Below, piece by piece: positions 45,654 through 54,820 of a stretch of DNA of 64,000 nt (within the stretch, counting starts at the first letter, position 1; each line of letters starts with the position of its first letter). A model generated the notes under the pieces. That model ran no database searches. It saw only the letters and a list, made by a program, of their open reading frames with translations, and was not told the origin of the DNA. The position numbers were made by a program, and so were the translations under genes. This stretch comes from Trebonia sp963836195 (GTDB lineage Bacteria > Actinomycetota > Actinomycetes > Streptosporangiales > Streptosporangiaceae), in assembly GCA_963836195.1 (NCBI GenBank), contig CAWIIX010000008.1, positions 224,741-288,740 on the forward strand, written 5' to 3'.

Positions 45654-47171
45654 ATGACGACGACCGCTCACACGACCGCCCAGGCCCCGGGCGCGGCCGA
45701 GATCGAGGACGCCGGGCACGTCGACGTCCTGATCATCGGGGCCGGGGTGTCCGGCATCGGCGCCGCGCACCACCTGCGGGAGAAGTTCCCCGACCGCACC
45801 TTCGTCATCCTCGACGCCCAGGACGGCCGGGGCGGAACCTGGTGGACCCATCGCTATCCGGGCGTGCGCTCCGACAGTGACCTGTTCACCTACGGCTACC
45901 GGTTCAAGCCGTGGCGCGGCCCGGCGATCGCGGCCGGCGGGGAGATCCTCGCCTACCTGGACGAGGTCATCGCCGACGACGACCTCGGCTCGCACATCCG
46001 CCTCCGGCACCAGGTGACCGCGGCCAGCTGGTCGTCCGAGGATCGCCGGTGGACCGTCGAGGTCACCCGGGGCGACACCGGCCGGCTGCTGCGGTTCACG
46101 GCCGGCTTCCTGTGGATGTGCCAGGGCTACTACAACCACGCCAAGCCCTACCGACCTCAGTGGGAGGGCGTGGACCGCTTCCAGGGAGCGATCGTGCACC
46201 CCCAGAACTGGCCCGACGACCTCGACCTGACGGGCAAGCGCGTCGTGGTGATCGGCTCCGGCGCCACCGCCGCGACGCTGATCCCGGCGATCGCCGAGAA
46301 GGCCGAGCACGTGACGATGGTGCAGCGCTCGCCGTCTTACTTCTACGCCCCGCCGGCGACAAGCGAGCTCGCGGAGACGCTGCGCGCCCTGAAGATCCCC
46401 GAGGAATGGACGCACGAGATCCTGCGCCGCCAGTACATGGCGCAGACCGACCTGCTCGCCCGGATGTCGGCCGAGTCGCCCGATGAGCTGCACGCGTTCC
46501 TGCTCGAGTCGGTGCGCCCGCTGCTGCCGCCGGGCTTCGACGTCGGCACCCACCTGACCCCCCGCTACCGGCCGTGGCAGCAGCGCATCGTCATCGTCCC
46601 CAACGGCGACCTGTTCGCGGCGCTCCGCGAGGGGAAGGCGTCCATCGTCACCGACACCGTCGAGACCTTCACCGCCCGGGGGCTGAAGGTCGGCTCCGGT
46701 ACGGAGATCCCGGCCGACGTGGTGGTCACCGCGACCGGCTTCAACCTCTCGGTCTTCGGCGACGTTGCGTTCACCGTCGACGGCGAGCCGGTCGACTTCA
46801 CCGAGCGCGTGACCTGGCGCGGCATCATGATCAACGACGTGCCGAACATGGCCTACGTCTTCGGCTACTTCCGGCATAGCTGGACCCTGCGCGTCGACCT
46901 GGTCAGCGACCTGGTGGGCCGCCTGCTCGAGCGCATGCGGGAGAAGGGCGCCAGCATGGTGGTCCCGGCCCTGCGGCCCGAGGACGCCGATATGCGGCTG
47001 CTGCCGTGGGCGGATCCGGAGAACTTCAACTCCGGTTACGTCATGCGCTCTCAGCACCTCCTGTACCGGCAGGGCGATCGCGAGCCGTGGACCCACCTGC
47101 TCGAGCACGAGGAGGAGAGCGAGATCCTGCCCGCGGCGGACCTCGACGACGGCACGCTCGTCTACCGCTGA
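45654..47171 (+). CDS. Baeyer-Villiger/flavin monooxygenase
   Basis: Start ATG 45654 behind ggaggtgcgcc. FAD Rossmann motif VLIIGAGVSGIGAAHHL, GGTWWTHRYPGVRSDSDLFTYGY, the Baeyer-Villiger fingerprint FQGAIVHPQNWP (FxGxxxHxxxW), NADP Rossmann motif VVVIGSGATAATLIPAIA and VVTATGFNLSVFGDV are all present. 505 residues, intact. It inserts oxygen next to a carbonyl or oxidises heteroatoms with NADPH and O2. The best lineage match by eye is the FMO-like group related to EtaA, which also activates thioamide drugs in mycobacteria; substrate here unknown. Confidence 0.93.
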   Translation: MTTTAHTTAQAPGAAEIEDAGHVDVLIIGAGVSGIGAAHHLREKFPDRTFVILDAQDGRGGTWWTHRYPGVRSDSDLFTYGYRFKPWRGPAIAAGGEILAYLDEVIADDDLGSHIRLRHQVTAASWSSEDRRWTVEVTRGDTGRLLRFTAGFLWMCQGYYNHAKPYRPQWEGVDRFQGAIVHPQNWPDDLDLTGKRVVVIGSGATAATLIPAIAEKAEHVTMVQRSPSYFYAPPATSELAETLRALKIPEEWTHEILRRQYMAQTDLLARMSAESPDELHAFLLESVRPLLPPGFDVGTHLTPRYRPWQQRIVIVPNGDLFAALREGKASIVTDTVETFTARGLKVGSGTEIPADVVVTATGFNLSVFGDVAFTVDGEPVDFTERVTWRGIMINDVPNMAYVFGYFRHSWTLRVDLVSDLVGRLLERMREKGASMVVPALRPEDADMRLLPWADPENFNSGYVMRSQHLLYRQGDREPWTHLLEHEEESEILPAADLDDGTLVYR

Positions 47172-47275
47172 GCCCGGCCGACCGCCGCCACGCGGTGGCG
47201 CAGTGGCTTTCTGGTTAATGGGTTGCGGTCTGATCTCAGGTGGGGCAGGCTCGCCGGGATCAAAGCGGAGGATAC

Positions 47276-48700
47276 GTGGCCGAACCGACGCCTGCCGAGC
47301 CGCCGTCGCGCTTGCGGTTCGCCGGGGCTCTCCGGCCGCTGGCGAGACGCCCGTACCGGCTGATGTGGATGGGCTCCACCACCTCCTCGATCGGCGACGC
47401 AGTGGTGCAGATCGCGCTGGTTTTCGCGATCTTGCACGTCGGCGGGACGGCGTCCGACATTGGCGTCATCGCGGCCGTCTCGACGGTCGCGCGGATCATG
47501 TTCGTGCTGGCCGGCGGGGTCTGGGCGGACCGGCTGCCCCGGCAGTTGGTGATGCTGACCGCTGATGCCGTGCGCGCCCTGGTTCAGGCGACGCTGGCCG
47601 TCCTGCTGCTGACCGGGCACGCGCACGTCTGGGAACTGGGCGTCGGGGCAGCGCTGTACGGCGCGGCCACGTCCTTCTTCGATCCGGCTTCGAACGCGCT
47701 GGTGCCCGAGACCGTGCCGACCGCGGAACTGCAGCAGGCCAACAGCCTGCTCGGGCTGCCGCAGAGCTTCTTCGGGATCGGCGGCCCCGCCGCGGGCGGG
47801 GTTCTGATCGCGGTCTTCGGGACCGGCTGGCTGTTCGCCGCCGACGCCGCCACCTTCGTCGTGAGCCTGGTGTGCCTGGCGCTGTTGCGGGTGCCGCGGA
47901 GGCCGATGCCGCCCCCCGCGTCGTTCCTGGCCGACCTCGGCGAAGGCTGGCACGAGCTCGCGATCCGCCCCTGGTACTGGATCACGCTGATCGCGCATGC
48001 CTGCGGCAACTTCACGCTGCCCGCTTTCTTCGTGCTCGGCCCGGTCATCGCCGCGCATTCGCTCGGCGGCCCGTCCGCCTGGGGCTTCATCTCGGCCGGG
48101 TGGGGTGTCGGCGCGATTGCGGGCGGCCTGGTCGCGCTGCGGGTCAAGCCACGACGGCCGCTCGTCGTCGCGACCCTGCTGACCACCCTGATCGCGCTGC
48201 CGCCGCTGACGTTGGCGTTCTCCCACTCGGTGGCGGTCATCACGGCCGCGCAGGTCGTGTTCGCGTTCGAGGTCGTGTGGTCGAACAGCATGTTCTCGTC
48301 GACCATTCAGGCGCTGATCCCTGACCAGGTGCGCTCGCGAGTTGACTCCTACGACATGCTCATCTCCATCGTCATCATGCCGATCGGCTTCGTGGTCGCG
48401 GGGCCGCTGGCGTCGTCCGTCGGCATCACCACGACGCTGGTCGGCGCGGCTATCGTCGGCGGGGTGCCGGCCGCGCTGACCGCGCTCGTGCCCGGCAACC
48501 GGGCGGTGCGCAGAACCCCGGACGGAGGGATCGTCGGCCCGGAGGGAGAGATCGTCGGCCCGGGCGTCGAGACCGCCGACGGACCGGGTGGCGCGGTTGA
48601 CATCGGCGGCCCGGCTGGGCCTGCTGGACCAACTGTGTCGGTTGACCCGGTTGACCCCGCTGAGCCCTTTGACCCGGTCGACCCCGCCACTGCCGGTTAG
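47276..48700 (+). CDS. MFS exporter with acidic proline-rich tail
   Basis: Start GTG 47276 (reads VAEPTPAEPPSRLRFAGAL) behind ggaggatac. A 12-helix major facilitator of the EntS-like drug/siderophore exporter type: YRLMWMGSTTSSIGDAVVQIALVF, the loop GGVWADRLPRQLVML, FFDPASNALVPETVP and LGLPQSFFGIGGPAAGGVLI. After the last helix a tail of about 60 residues has repeated VDPVDPAEPFDPVDP-like units, probably a soluble spacer. 474 residues, intact. It follows the monooxygenase by about 105 bp on the same strand, so both may act in one detoxification or export unit, which is inference. Confidence 0.9.
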   Translation: MAEPTPAEPPSRLRFAGALRPLARRPYRLMWMGSTTSSIGDAVVQIALVFAILHVGGTASDIGVIAAVSTVARIMFVLAGGVWADRLPRQLVMLTADAVRALVQATLAVLLLTGHAHVWELGVGAALYGAATSFFDPASNALVPETVPTAELQQANSLLGLPQSFFGIGGPAAGGVLIAVFGTGWLFAADAATFVVSLVCLALLRVPRRPMPPPASFLADLGEGWHELAIRPWYWITLIAHACGNFTLPAFFVLGPVIAAHSLGGPSAWGFISAGWGVGAIAGGLVALRVKPRRPLVVATLLTTLIALPPLTLAFSHSVAVITAAQVVFAFEVVWSNSMFSSTIQALIPDQVRSRVDSYDMLISIVIMPIGFVVAGPLASSVGITTTLVGAAIVGGVPAALTALVPGNRAVRRTPDGGIVGPEGEIVGPGVETADGPGGAVDIGGPAGPAGPTVSVDPVDPAEPFDPVDPATAG

Positions 48701-48705
48701 CGAGA

Positions 48706-49299
48706 TCAGGCTCGGTCGTTGGCGGCCGGGCCGAGTTTGGCCGGACCTTCCCTGACCGCTGCGTAGAGCAGCATGTCCCGGCGGCGACGGCCGATCTCCT
48801 GGTGGCTGCGGAGGAGGCCCTCGCGCTCGAATCCGGCTCGCTCGGCGGTCCTGACCGAGCCCGTGTTCCACGGCTCGATGTACAGCTCGATCCGGTGCAG
48901 GTCCTGGATGCTCCACGCGAACGAGGTCAGCGCCGTCAGCGCGGCCGCCGCCAGGCCGAGCCCGCGCGCGCTCGGCGTGACCGAGTAGCCGGCCGTGGCC
49001 CGCCCCTGATCCAGGTCCGCCAGCCACAGGCCGATCTGGCCAACGCCGCGACCGGTGCCGGCCTCGGCGATGGCGAACGAGAACCCCCTGCCTTCCGCCA
49101 GCCGACCGCGCTGCCGATCGATGTAGGCCTGCGCCTCCTGCGTGCTCGCGTTCAGCGGCAGGGTCCCGATGAGCGGCACGTAGGGGTCGCCGGACATCTC
49201 CTGGACCATCGGCAGGTCCGCCGCCGAGAACTCGCGGAGGACGACCGGCCCATAGGCCACGGGGCTGGTCGGCCAGGACAGCGAGTGCGCGGCGATCAT
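48706..49299 (-). CDS. GNAT acetyltransferase, RimJ/RimL type
   Basis: 197 residues from ATG 49299 (MIAAHSLSWPTSPVAYGPVVLREF). Motif order of the RimJ/RimL family: VLREFSAADLPMVQEM, IGQIGLWLADLDQGRATAGYSVTPSARGLGLAAAALTALT (acetyl-CoA site ARGLGLAAAA), HRIELYIEPWNTGSVRTAERAGFEREGLLR. It acetylates protein N-termini, antibiotics or small amines. It converges on the MFS gene with only 5 bp between the stops. Upstream lies the AT-rich patch before the vapBC genes. Confidence 0.88.
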   Translation of the reverse strand: MIAAHSLSWPTSPVAYGPVVLREFSAADLPMVQEMSGDPYVPLIGTLPLNASTQEAQAYIDRQRGRLAEGRGFSFAIAEAGTGRGVGQIGLWLADLDQGRATAGYSVTPSARGLGLAAAALTALTSFAWSIQDLHRIELYIEPWNTGSVRTAERAGFEREGLLRSHQEIGRRRRDMLLYAAVREGPAKLGPAANDRA

Positions 49300-49604
49300 C
49301 CTCCGGACCCTACCCGAATGTGGTGCTCCAGAAAAATTATTTTCTGGAATTAATACGCAACTTTTGCGCGTCGATCGGCCTCAAGTCAACTAGTCGCAAA
49401 CGCTTGCCAATTATCAGCGGTAGCAAATCTTCCCTATTGACCAGCCATAACGCCGACCGATTGCTTAGCGATCAAGTAACCGCAGGTCAACAGGCAAATC
49501 TTTGCCAGAATTGGGTAATGTCGCACGGTTGCTTTTGGCAAGAACGAATGTCGGCGGAAGGTGCTACGGTGCGGATGTGCCTGGAAATAGGGCATCAGGA
49601 TAAT
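49300..49604. other. AT-rich intergenic patch with perfect hairpin
   Basis: About 300 bases near half A+T in an otherwise GC-rich contig. A perfect palindrome tccagaaaa/ttttctgga (arms 49327-49335 and 49340-49348, loop atta) sits at its left end. No protein gene is convincing: the frames here use codons unlike the host. It could be an acquired segment delivered with vapBC, or encode a small RNA. Confidence 0.45.
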
Positions 49605-49642
49605 CCCTTTGCGAAAGGGCAGTCCTGACATAGGATCGAAGG
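49605..49642 (+). promoter_or_regulatory. vapBC promoter with overlapping palindrome, leaderless start
   Basis: A -35 like ttgcga (49609-49614) and a -10 taggat (49631-49636) are 16 bases apart, and the -10 box ends 6 bases before GTG 49643, which fits a leaderless transcript. The palindrome ccctttgcgaaaggg (49605-49619) covers the -35 and is a good candidate operator for VapBC autoregulation. Confidence 0.6.
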
Positions 49643-49933
49643 GTGAAGATCAGGATGAGCGTTGCCCTTGAGCCCGACCTTGACGAGCGGGTTCGCGAAT
49701 CCGCAGCAAGGTCGCGTAAGACGCTGTCTGAGTGGTTCGCCGAGGCGGCGAAGGCCAAGCTTCTCGTCGAGCTCGGCGAGGAGGCCGAACTCCAGCGCAA
49801 GATGCGCGGGCTCGACCGGTTCCTGGAGGAGTGGCAAGCCGAGCACGGCGCCTTCACAGACGAGGAAATGGCCGAGACGTCCCGGGAGATGGGCTTGCCC
49901 TGGCCGCCCGAGCCGAAGGAGGGGAAGGCATGA
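49643..49933 (+). CDS. vapB: VapB-type antitoxin (ribbon-helix-helix)
   Basis: 96 residues from GTG 49643 (reads VKIRMSVALEPDLDERVRESA); ATG 49655 is an alternative. The N-terminal RMSVALEPDLDERVRESAARSRKTLSEWFAEAAKAKLL is a ribbon-helix-helix DNA-binding unit. The acidic C-terminal half (LDRFLEEWQAEHGAFTDEEM) would wrap and inhibit the toxin. Its TGA overlaps the toxin ATG (ATGA). It should repress its own promoter through the palindrome at 49605-49619. Confidence 0.82.
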   Translation: MKIRMSVALEPDLDERVRESAARSRKTLSEWFAEAAKAKLLVELGEEAELQRKMRGLDRFLEEWQAEHGAFTDEEMAETSREMGLPWPPEPKEGKA

Positions 49934-50310
49934 GTGGGCTCGTGCTCGACGCGGGTGCGTTGATCGCGCTCGACCGAGAGGATCAGCGTATGGTCCGCCG
50001 TCTCCTGCGGGCTCGACAGGACGGCGACCCGGTGCGGACCAATCCCATGGCCCTCGCCCAAGCGTGGCGTGATGGCAGGCGCCAGGTGACGCTCGCCAAG
50101 TCGCTCCGCGACATCGACGTGCAGTCGATGACGGAGGAGGACGGACGCAAGGCCGGCGAGCTGCTCGCCGCGACGGGAACCAGCGACCCGATCGACGCCA
50201 GCGTGGCGCTGCTCGCCGACCGGGCCGACCAGCTCTACACGAGCGACCCCGGCGACCTGCGAAAACTGTGCGGCACCGCCGGGATAAAGGCCGTGGTGAT
50301 CGGCTGCTGA
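49930..50310 (+). CDS. vapC: VapC-type PIN-domain toxin
   Basis: 126 residues. PIN ribonuclease acidic residues are in place: LVLDAGALIALDRED near the start, then the Glu position weakly represented near MTEEDGRKAGELLAATG, SDPIDASVALLADRADQLYTSDPGDLRKL at the end with the last Asp residues. Free VapC cuts tRNA or rRNA and stops growth; VapB neutralises it. Translation is coupled to vapB by the ATGA overlap. Followed by a hairpin terminator at 50347-50384. The first PIN glutamate is not obvious, so activity should be checked before it is assumed. Confidence 0.85.
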   Translation: MSGLVLDAGALIALDREDQRMVRRLLRARQDGDPVRTNPMALAQAWRDGRRQVTLAKSLRDIDVQSMTEEDGRKAGELLAATGTSDPIDASVALLADRADQLYTSDPGDLRKLCGTAGIKAVVIGC

Positions 50311-50684
50311 CATGCTCGGGTCAGCGGTCGTCGCGCTGCGGCAATAGACGTGGGCGCACCAGAGATTCCTGATGCGCCCACGTCGGCGTCCGAAAGTCAG
50401 CTAGGGCTTGGGGCTGAGCGCACTCCGGACGCTGCGGGCCGCAGCCGGGAACAGGGTCATGGTGGTTCGTTGCTGACTATGTCGTGGGTCACAGTACGGA
50501 TCGGCGAACGGCGTGAGGATGCCTGGCGGCCCCAAGGCCAGTGTGCGGAAAAGTCGTTAGCTCGGGAAATGAAATATCGGGGTGAGGCGTTACAGTTTTT
50601 TGGCCCGGGATCCGGCCGGCGGCCCGGGCAGGGTCGGCGGCGAGGCGGGCCGCGATCTTGACGAGCATCTCAGCGTGGGGTGGC
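50311..50684. other. Intergenic region between vapC and the ABC exporter
   Basis: After the terminator hairpin (50347-50384) no gene is supported. The stretch 50560-50605 (aaatatcgggg ... ttacagttttttgg) is AT-rich enough to hold the exporter promoter. A ccggccggcggcccggg segment at about 50613 can fold but has no obvious role. Confidence 0.35.
50347..50384 (+). terminator. 12-bp perfect hairpin after vapC
   Basis: gacgtgggcgca (50347-50358) and tgcgcccacgtc (50373-50384) pair perfectly around a 14-base loop, 37 bp after the vapC stop. No T run follows. Confidence 0.6.
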
Positions 50685-53600
50685 ATGAGCGAAAACGGTT
50701 ACCAGCAGGGCAACGAGGCTCGCTGGATCAGACGGCTGGCCGGGTACTGCTGGCGCTTCAAGCGCGATGTGACCATCGCGCTCATCGGGGCGCTGCTGTA
50801 CACGGTGGCGACCCTGTCCATCCCGCTGCTGCAGCGGGCGGTCATCGACAACGTGATCGTGAAGCACACCGAATCGGTCTGGCCGCTCGCGATCGGACTG
50901 CTGGTCGCGGCGGTCGCGAACTTCTTCGGCGTCTACATGCGCCGCTACCGCGGCGGCAAGATGGCGCTCGACGTCCAGCACTCGATGCGGACCGAGCTGT
51001 TCGAGTCGCTCTCCAACCTGGACGGCGCGCGTCAGGACGAGATCCACACCGGGCAGCTTGTCGGCCGGTCGATCTCCGACATCAACATGGTGCAGGGGCT
51101 GCTCCAGTGGATGCCGCTGATCCTCGGCAGCAGTATCCTGTTCGTCTTCTCGCTCGTCATCATGATCATCTTGTCGCCGCTGCTCTCGCTGGTGGCCATC
51201 GCCGTCGCCCCGGCCCTGTGGCTGATCGCGACCGCCTCGAGGAAGAAGCTCTTCCCCGCCAGCTGGCAGGCGCAGCAGGTGGTCGGCGAGGTGGCGGGGA
51301 TCGTCGACGAGTCCATCGGCGGTGTCCGCGTGGTCAAGGGGTTCGGCCAGGAAGAGCAGGAAATGGAGCGGATGGAGGGGACGAGCCAGTCCCTGTTCGG
51401 CTCTCGGCTCCGGATGATCAGGCTCACCGCCCGGTACAACCCCGCGCTCACCGCCATCCCCTCGTTCGGCCTCGTCGGCGTGCTCCTGCTCGGCGGCTGG
51501 CTGGCCATCCACGGCCACATCACGCTCGGCACCTTCCTCGCGTTCTCCAGCTACCTCGCTCAGCTGGCCGGCCCGGTCCGGGTGCTCACCAACCTGGTCA
51601 CGATCGGCCAGGAGGCGCGGGCCAGCGTGATCCGGGTCTTCGAGGTCATCGACTCCAAGCCGACCATCACCGACAAGCCCGACGCGATCGAGCTGCCCGC
51701 CGACGCGAACGGGATCATGTTCGACGACGTGCAGTTCGGCTACGTACCCTCGCAGCCGGTCCTGCGCGGGTTGACGCTCGAGGTCAGGCCGGGCGAGACC
51801 GTCGCCGTGATCGGGCCGTCGGGCTCCGGCAAGTCCACCCTCAGCCTGCTCCTGCCCCGCTTCTACGACGTGCGCGGCGGCGCGGTCCGAATCGGCGGGC
51901 ACGACGTCCGCGACGTCACCCAGGAATCGCTCAGGTCCGCGATCGGCATGGTCATGGAGGAGTCGTTCCTGTTCTCCGACTCGGTGAAGGCCAACATCGC
52001 CTACGGACGGCCGGACGCCACCGACGAGCAGATCCTGGCCGCGGCCAGGGCGGCCGAGGCCGACGAGTTCATCCGCGAACTGCCCGACGGCTACGACAGC
52101 GTGGTCGGCGAGCAGGGACTCACCCTCTCCGGCGGCCAGCGGCAGCGGGTCGCGCTCGCCCGGGCGCTGATCACCAACCCCCGGCTGCTGCTGCTCGACG
52201 ACGCGACCTCTGCCGTCGACCCCCGGATCGAGGCGGAGATCCACGCCACCCTGCACCGGGTGATGGCGGGCCGGACCACGCTGCTCATCGCGCACCGCAA
52301 GTCCACCCTCAACCTGGCCGACCGGATCGCGGTCATGACCGCCGACGGCCGGCTGGCCGACGTCGGCACCGACGCCGAGCTGACCGAGCGCTGCGAGCTC
52401 TACCGGGTGCTGATCACCGGGCCTGGCGATGACGTCGAGGGGATCGACGCGGGCATGCTGCCCGGTGTTACCCCCGCTGACGCCTTTGACAGCGTCACGG
52501 TGGAGACCACCGGGGTGGTCGTCGCCGCCGATAACGGCCATGGGAACGGAAAGGCGAAGTCCCGCGTCCGTTCGATATCAGGGGTTTCGGAGCGGGCGGC
52601 GACGCGAGCGCTCGCTGCCTCCGCCGCCACCGCGGGCGGTCGGCTGGGCGCGGTCGGCGGGCGGGGCGCTGCCCGCGGCCGCGGCGCCGGCGGGCGCGGC
52701 AGCACCATGGACGGCATGATCGGGTCGCTCCCGCCCAGTCCCGAGCTGCTGGCGATGGTCGAGGCGCTGCCGCCGATCAAGGATGAGCCCAACGTCGAGC
52801 TGGCGGGCGCGCGGGCCTCCGACCACCACTTCACGCTGCGCAAGCTGCTCAAGCCGATCGCGCTGGCGCTGGTCTTCGGGCTCGTCCTCGACGGCCTCGA
52901 CGCCGCCGCCGGGCTCGCGCTGCCCGCGCTGGTGCGCGGCGGGATCGACAGCGGCGTGCAGGCCAAGGAGTTCCACTACGTGGTCCTGGTGTCGATGATC
53001 GGGCTCGCGATCGTGCTCGCCGACTGGATCGTCAACATCGTCGAGACCATGGTCGTCGGGCGGAACGGCGAGCGGCTGCTGTACACGCTCCGGGTCAAGC
53101 TCTTCGCCCAGCTGCAGCGGCTCGGCCTCGACTTCTACGAGCGCGAGCTCAACGGCCGGATCATGACCCGGATGACCAGCGACGTGGACGCGCTCTCCTC
53201 GTTCCTGCAGACCGGGCTGGTGACGATGGTCAGCTCGCTGCTCACCTTCGTCGGCGTGCTCGCGGCGATGCTGGTGATCAACGTGCGGCTGGGACTGCTG
53301 GTGGTCGCGATCGTCCCGGTCCTGGCGGTGGCCACGGTGATCTTCCGGCGGAAGTCGTCGCAGGCCTACACCGAGGCGCGGGAGCGGATCTCGGTCGTCA
53401 ACGCGGACCTGGCCGAGAACGTGGCCGGGCTCCGGGTCACCCAGGCGTTCCGGCGGGAGGGGACGAACCGCAACCGGTTCGCCGGGCGGAGCGACCTCTA
53501 CCGGCAGTCCCGGCTGCGGGCGCAGCGCTACATCTCGCTGTACTTCCCGTTCGTGCAGACACTGTCGACGGTCGCGTCGGCCCTGGTTCTGGTGGTCGCG

Positions 53601-54605
53601 GTGGGGCAGGTGCGGTCGGGCGCGCTCTCGGTCGGCGCGCTGATCGCCTACCTGCTCTACATCGACATGGTGTTCGCGCCGATCCAGTCGCTGTCCCAGG
53701 TGTTTGACGGGTATCAGCAGGCGGCGGTCGGCCTGCAGCGGATCAAGGATCTGCTCCGGCTGAAGACGTCCACCCCGCCGCCGGCTGCGCCGGTGCCGGT
53801 TCCGGCCTCGGGGCTGACCGGGCTGATCGAGCTGCGGGACGTGCACTTCGCCTACACGACCGGGTCCGAGCTGTCCGGCGGCGCGGCACCTGCCTCCGCG
53901 GGCAAGGCGGGCGAGGCGATTTCCGGCGTGTCGTTCACGGTCACGCCGGGCGAGACGGTGGCGCTGGTCGGGCAGACCGGGGCGGGCAAGTCCACGATCG
54001 TGAAGCTGATGGCGCGGTTCTACGACGTCACCGGCGGCGCGGTGCTGGTGGACGGGGTGGACGTGCGGGACTACGACCTGACCGAGTTCCGGCAGCGGCT
54101 CGGGGTGGTGCCGCAGGAGGCGTACCTGTTCAGCGGCAGCGTGGCCGAGGCGATTGCCTATGCGCGGCCGTCCGCGTCCGATGCCGAGGTCGAGGCGGCG
54201 GCGCGGGCGGTGGGGGCGCACGAGATGATCATGCATCTGCCCGACGGGTACGAGCACCAGGTCGGCGAGCGGGGACGGAACCTGTCGGCCGGGCAGCGGC
54301 AGCTCATCGCGCTGGCCCGGGCCGAGCTGGCCGACCCCGACATCCTGCTGCTCGACGAGGCGACGGCGGCGCTTGACCTCGCGTCTGAGGCGGCCGTGAC
54401 CGCCGCGACGGATGAGCTGTCGGCCCGGCGGACCACGATCGTCGTCGCCCACCGGCTGACGACGGCGGCGCGGGCGGACCGGATCATCGTCATGGACCAC
54501 GGGCAGATCTCGCAGATCGGGTCTCATGACGAGCTGCTGGAAGAGGGCGGCGTCTACGCGAACCTCTGGGCTGCCTTCGTGGGCGACACGGAGTACGCCG
54601 CGTAA
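50685..54605 (+). CDS. Single-chain heterodimer-type ABC exporter (TMD-NBD-TMD-NBD)
   Basis: 1306 residues from ATG 50685 (MSENGYQQGNEARWIRRL), intact. Two full exporter halves are joined in one chain by a linker of about 120 residues rich in Gly/Ala/Arg. NBD1: Walker A GPSGSGKST, signature LSGGQRQ, Walker B LLLLDDATSAVD with Asp in place of the catalytic Glu. NBD2: Walker A GQTGAGKST, signature LSAGQRQ, Walker B ILLLDEATAALD with Glu. So one ATP site is degenerate, as in heterodimeric exporters such as TM287/288 or Rv1272c/Rv1273c, which are normally two genes. Exports drugs, lipids or peptides through the membrane; substrate unknown. Confidence 0.94.
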   Translation: MSENGYQQGNEARWIRRLAGYCWRFKRDVTIALIGALLYTVATLSIPLLQRAVIDNVIVKHTESVWPLAIGLLVAAVANFFGVYMRRYRGGKMALDVQHSMRTELFESLSNLDGARQDEIHTGQLVGRSISDINMVQGLLQWMPLILGSSILFVFSLVIMIILSPLLSLVAIAVAPALWLIATASRKKLFPASWQAQQVVGEVAGIVDESIGGVRVVKGFGQEEQEMERMEGTSQSLFGSRLRMIRLTARYNPALTAIPSFGLVGVLLLGGWLAIHGHITLGTFLAFSSYLAQLAGPVRVLTNLVTIGQEARASVIRVFEVIDSKPTITDKPDAIELPADANGIMFDDVQFGYVPSQPVLRGLTLEVRPGETVAVIGPSGSGKSTLSLLLPRFYDVRGGAVRIGGHDVRDVTQESLRSAIGMVMEESFLFSDSVKANIAYGRPDATDEQILAAARAAEADEFIRELPDGYDSVVGEQGLTLSGGQRQRVALARALITNPRLLLLDDATSAVDPRIEAEIHATLHRVMAGRTTLLIAHRKSTLNLADRIAVMTADGRLADVGTDAELTERCELYRVLITGPGDDVEGIDAGMLPGVTPADAFDSVTVETTGVVVAADNGHGNGKAKSRVRSISGVSERAATRALAASAATAGGRLGAVGGRGAARGRGAGGRGSTMDGMIGSLPPSPELLAMVEALPPIKDEPNVELAGARASDHHFTLRKLLKPIALALVFGLVLDGLDAAAGLALPALVRGGIDSGVQAKEFHYVVLVSMIGLAIVLADWIVNIVETMVVGRNGERLLYTLRVKLFAQLQRLGLDFYERELNGRIMTRMTSDVDALSSFLQTGLVTMVSSLLTFVGVLAAMLVINVRLGLLVVAIVPVLAVATVIFRRKSSQAYTEARERISVVNADLAENVAGLRVTQAFRREGTNRNRFAGRSDLYRQSRLRAQRYISLYFPFVQTLSTVASALVLVVAVGQVRSGALSVGALIAYLLYIDMVFAPIQSLSQVFDGYQQAAVGLQRIKDLLRLKTSTPPPAAPVPVPASGLTGLIELRDVHFAYTTGSELSGGAAPASAGKAGEAISGVSFTVTPGETVALVGQTGAGKSTIVKLMARFYDVTGGAVLVDGVDVRDYDLTEFRQRLGVVPQEAYLFSGSVAEAIAYARPSASDAEVEAAARAVGAHEMIMHLPDGYEHQVGERGRNLSAGQRQLIALARAELADPDILLLDEATAALDLASEAAVTAATDELSARRTTIVVAHRLTTAARADRIIVMDHGQISQIGSHDELLEEGGVYANLWAAFVGDTEYAA

Positions 54606-54654
54606 GGCGTCCTCGGTTAGGCGACCTTTGCGGCTCCGGCTCAACGGCGTCGAG

Positions 54655-54729
54655 CCCATGATCACGGAGGATCTTTGCGCTTATACGACAATTATCCTTC
54701 GTCAGGATAAAAGCCTTCGTGATCATGGG
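54655..54729. terminator. Nested AT-rich hairpin after the ABC exporter
   Basis: Outer arms cccatgatcacg (54655-54666) and cgtgatcatggg (54718-54729) pair perfectly over 12 bases. Inside, ttatcct (54692-54698) and aggataa (54704-54710) form an inner hairpin around tcgtc. It starts 50 bp after the exporter stop and may terminate transcription; the long internal loop on the 5' side is unusual for a simple terminator. Confidence 0.5.
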
Positions 54730-54820
54730 GATGCCGTGGCCCGTCCTTGGGGCTCTTGCGTCACGCGAGTGAGCTGTAATAACACGGGCAGCCAGGTTAT
54801 GCGGTGGCCCGGAGTTGGGG

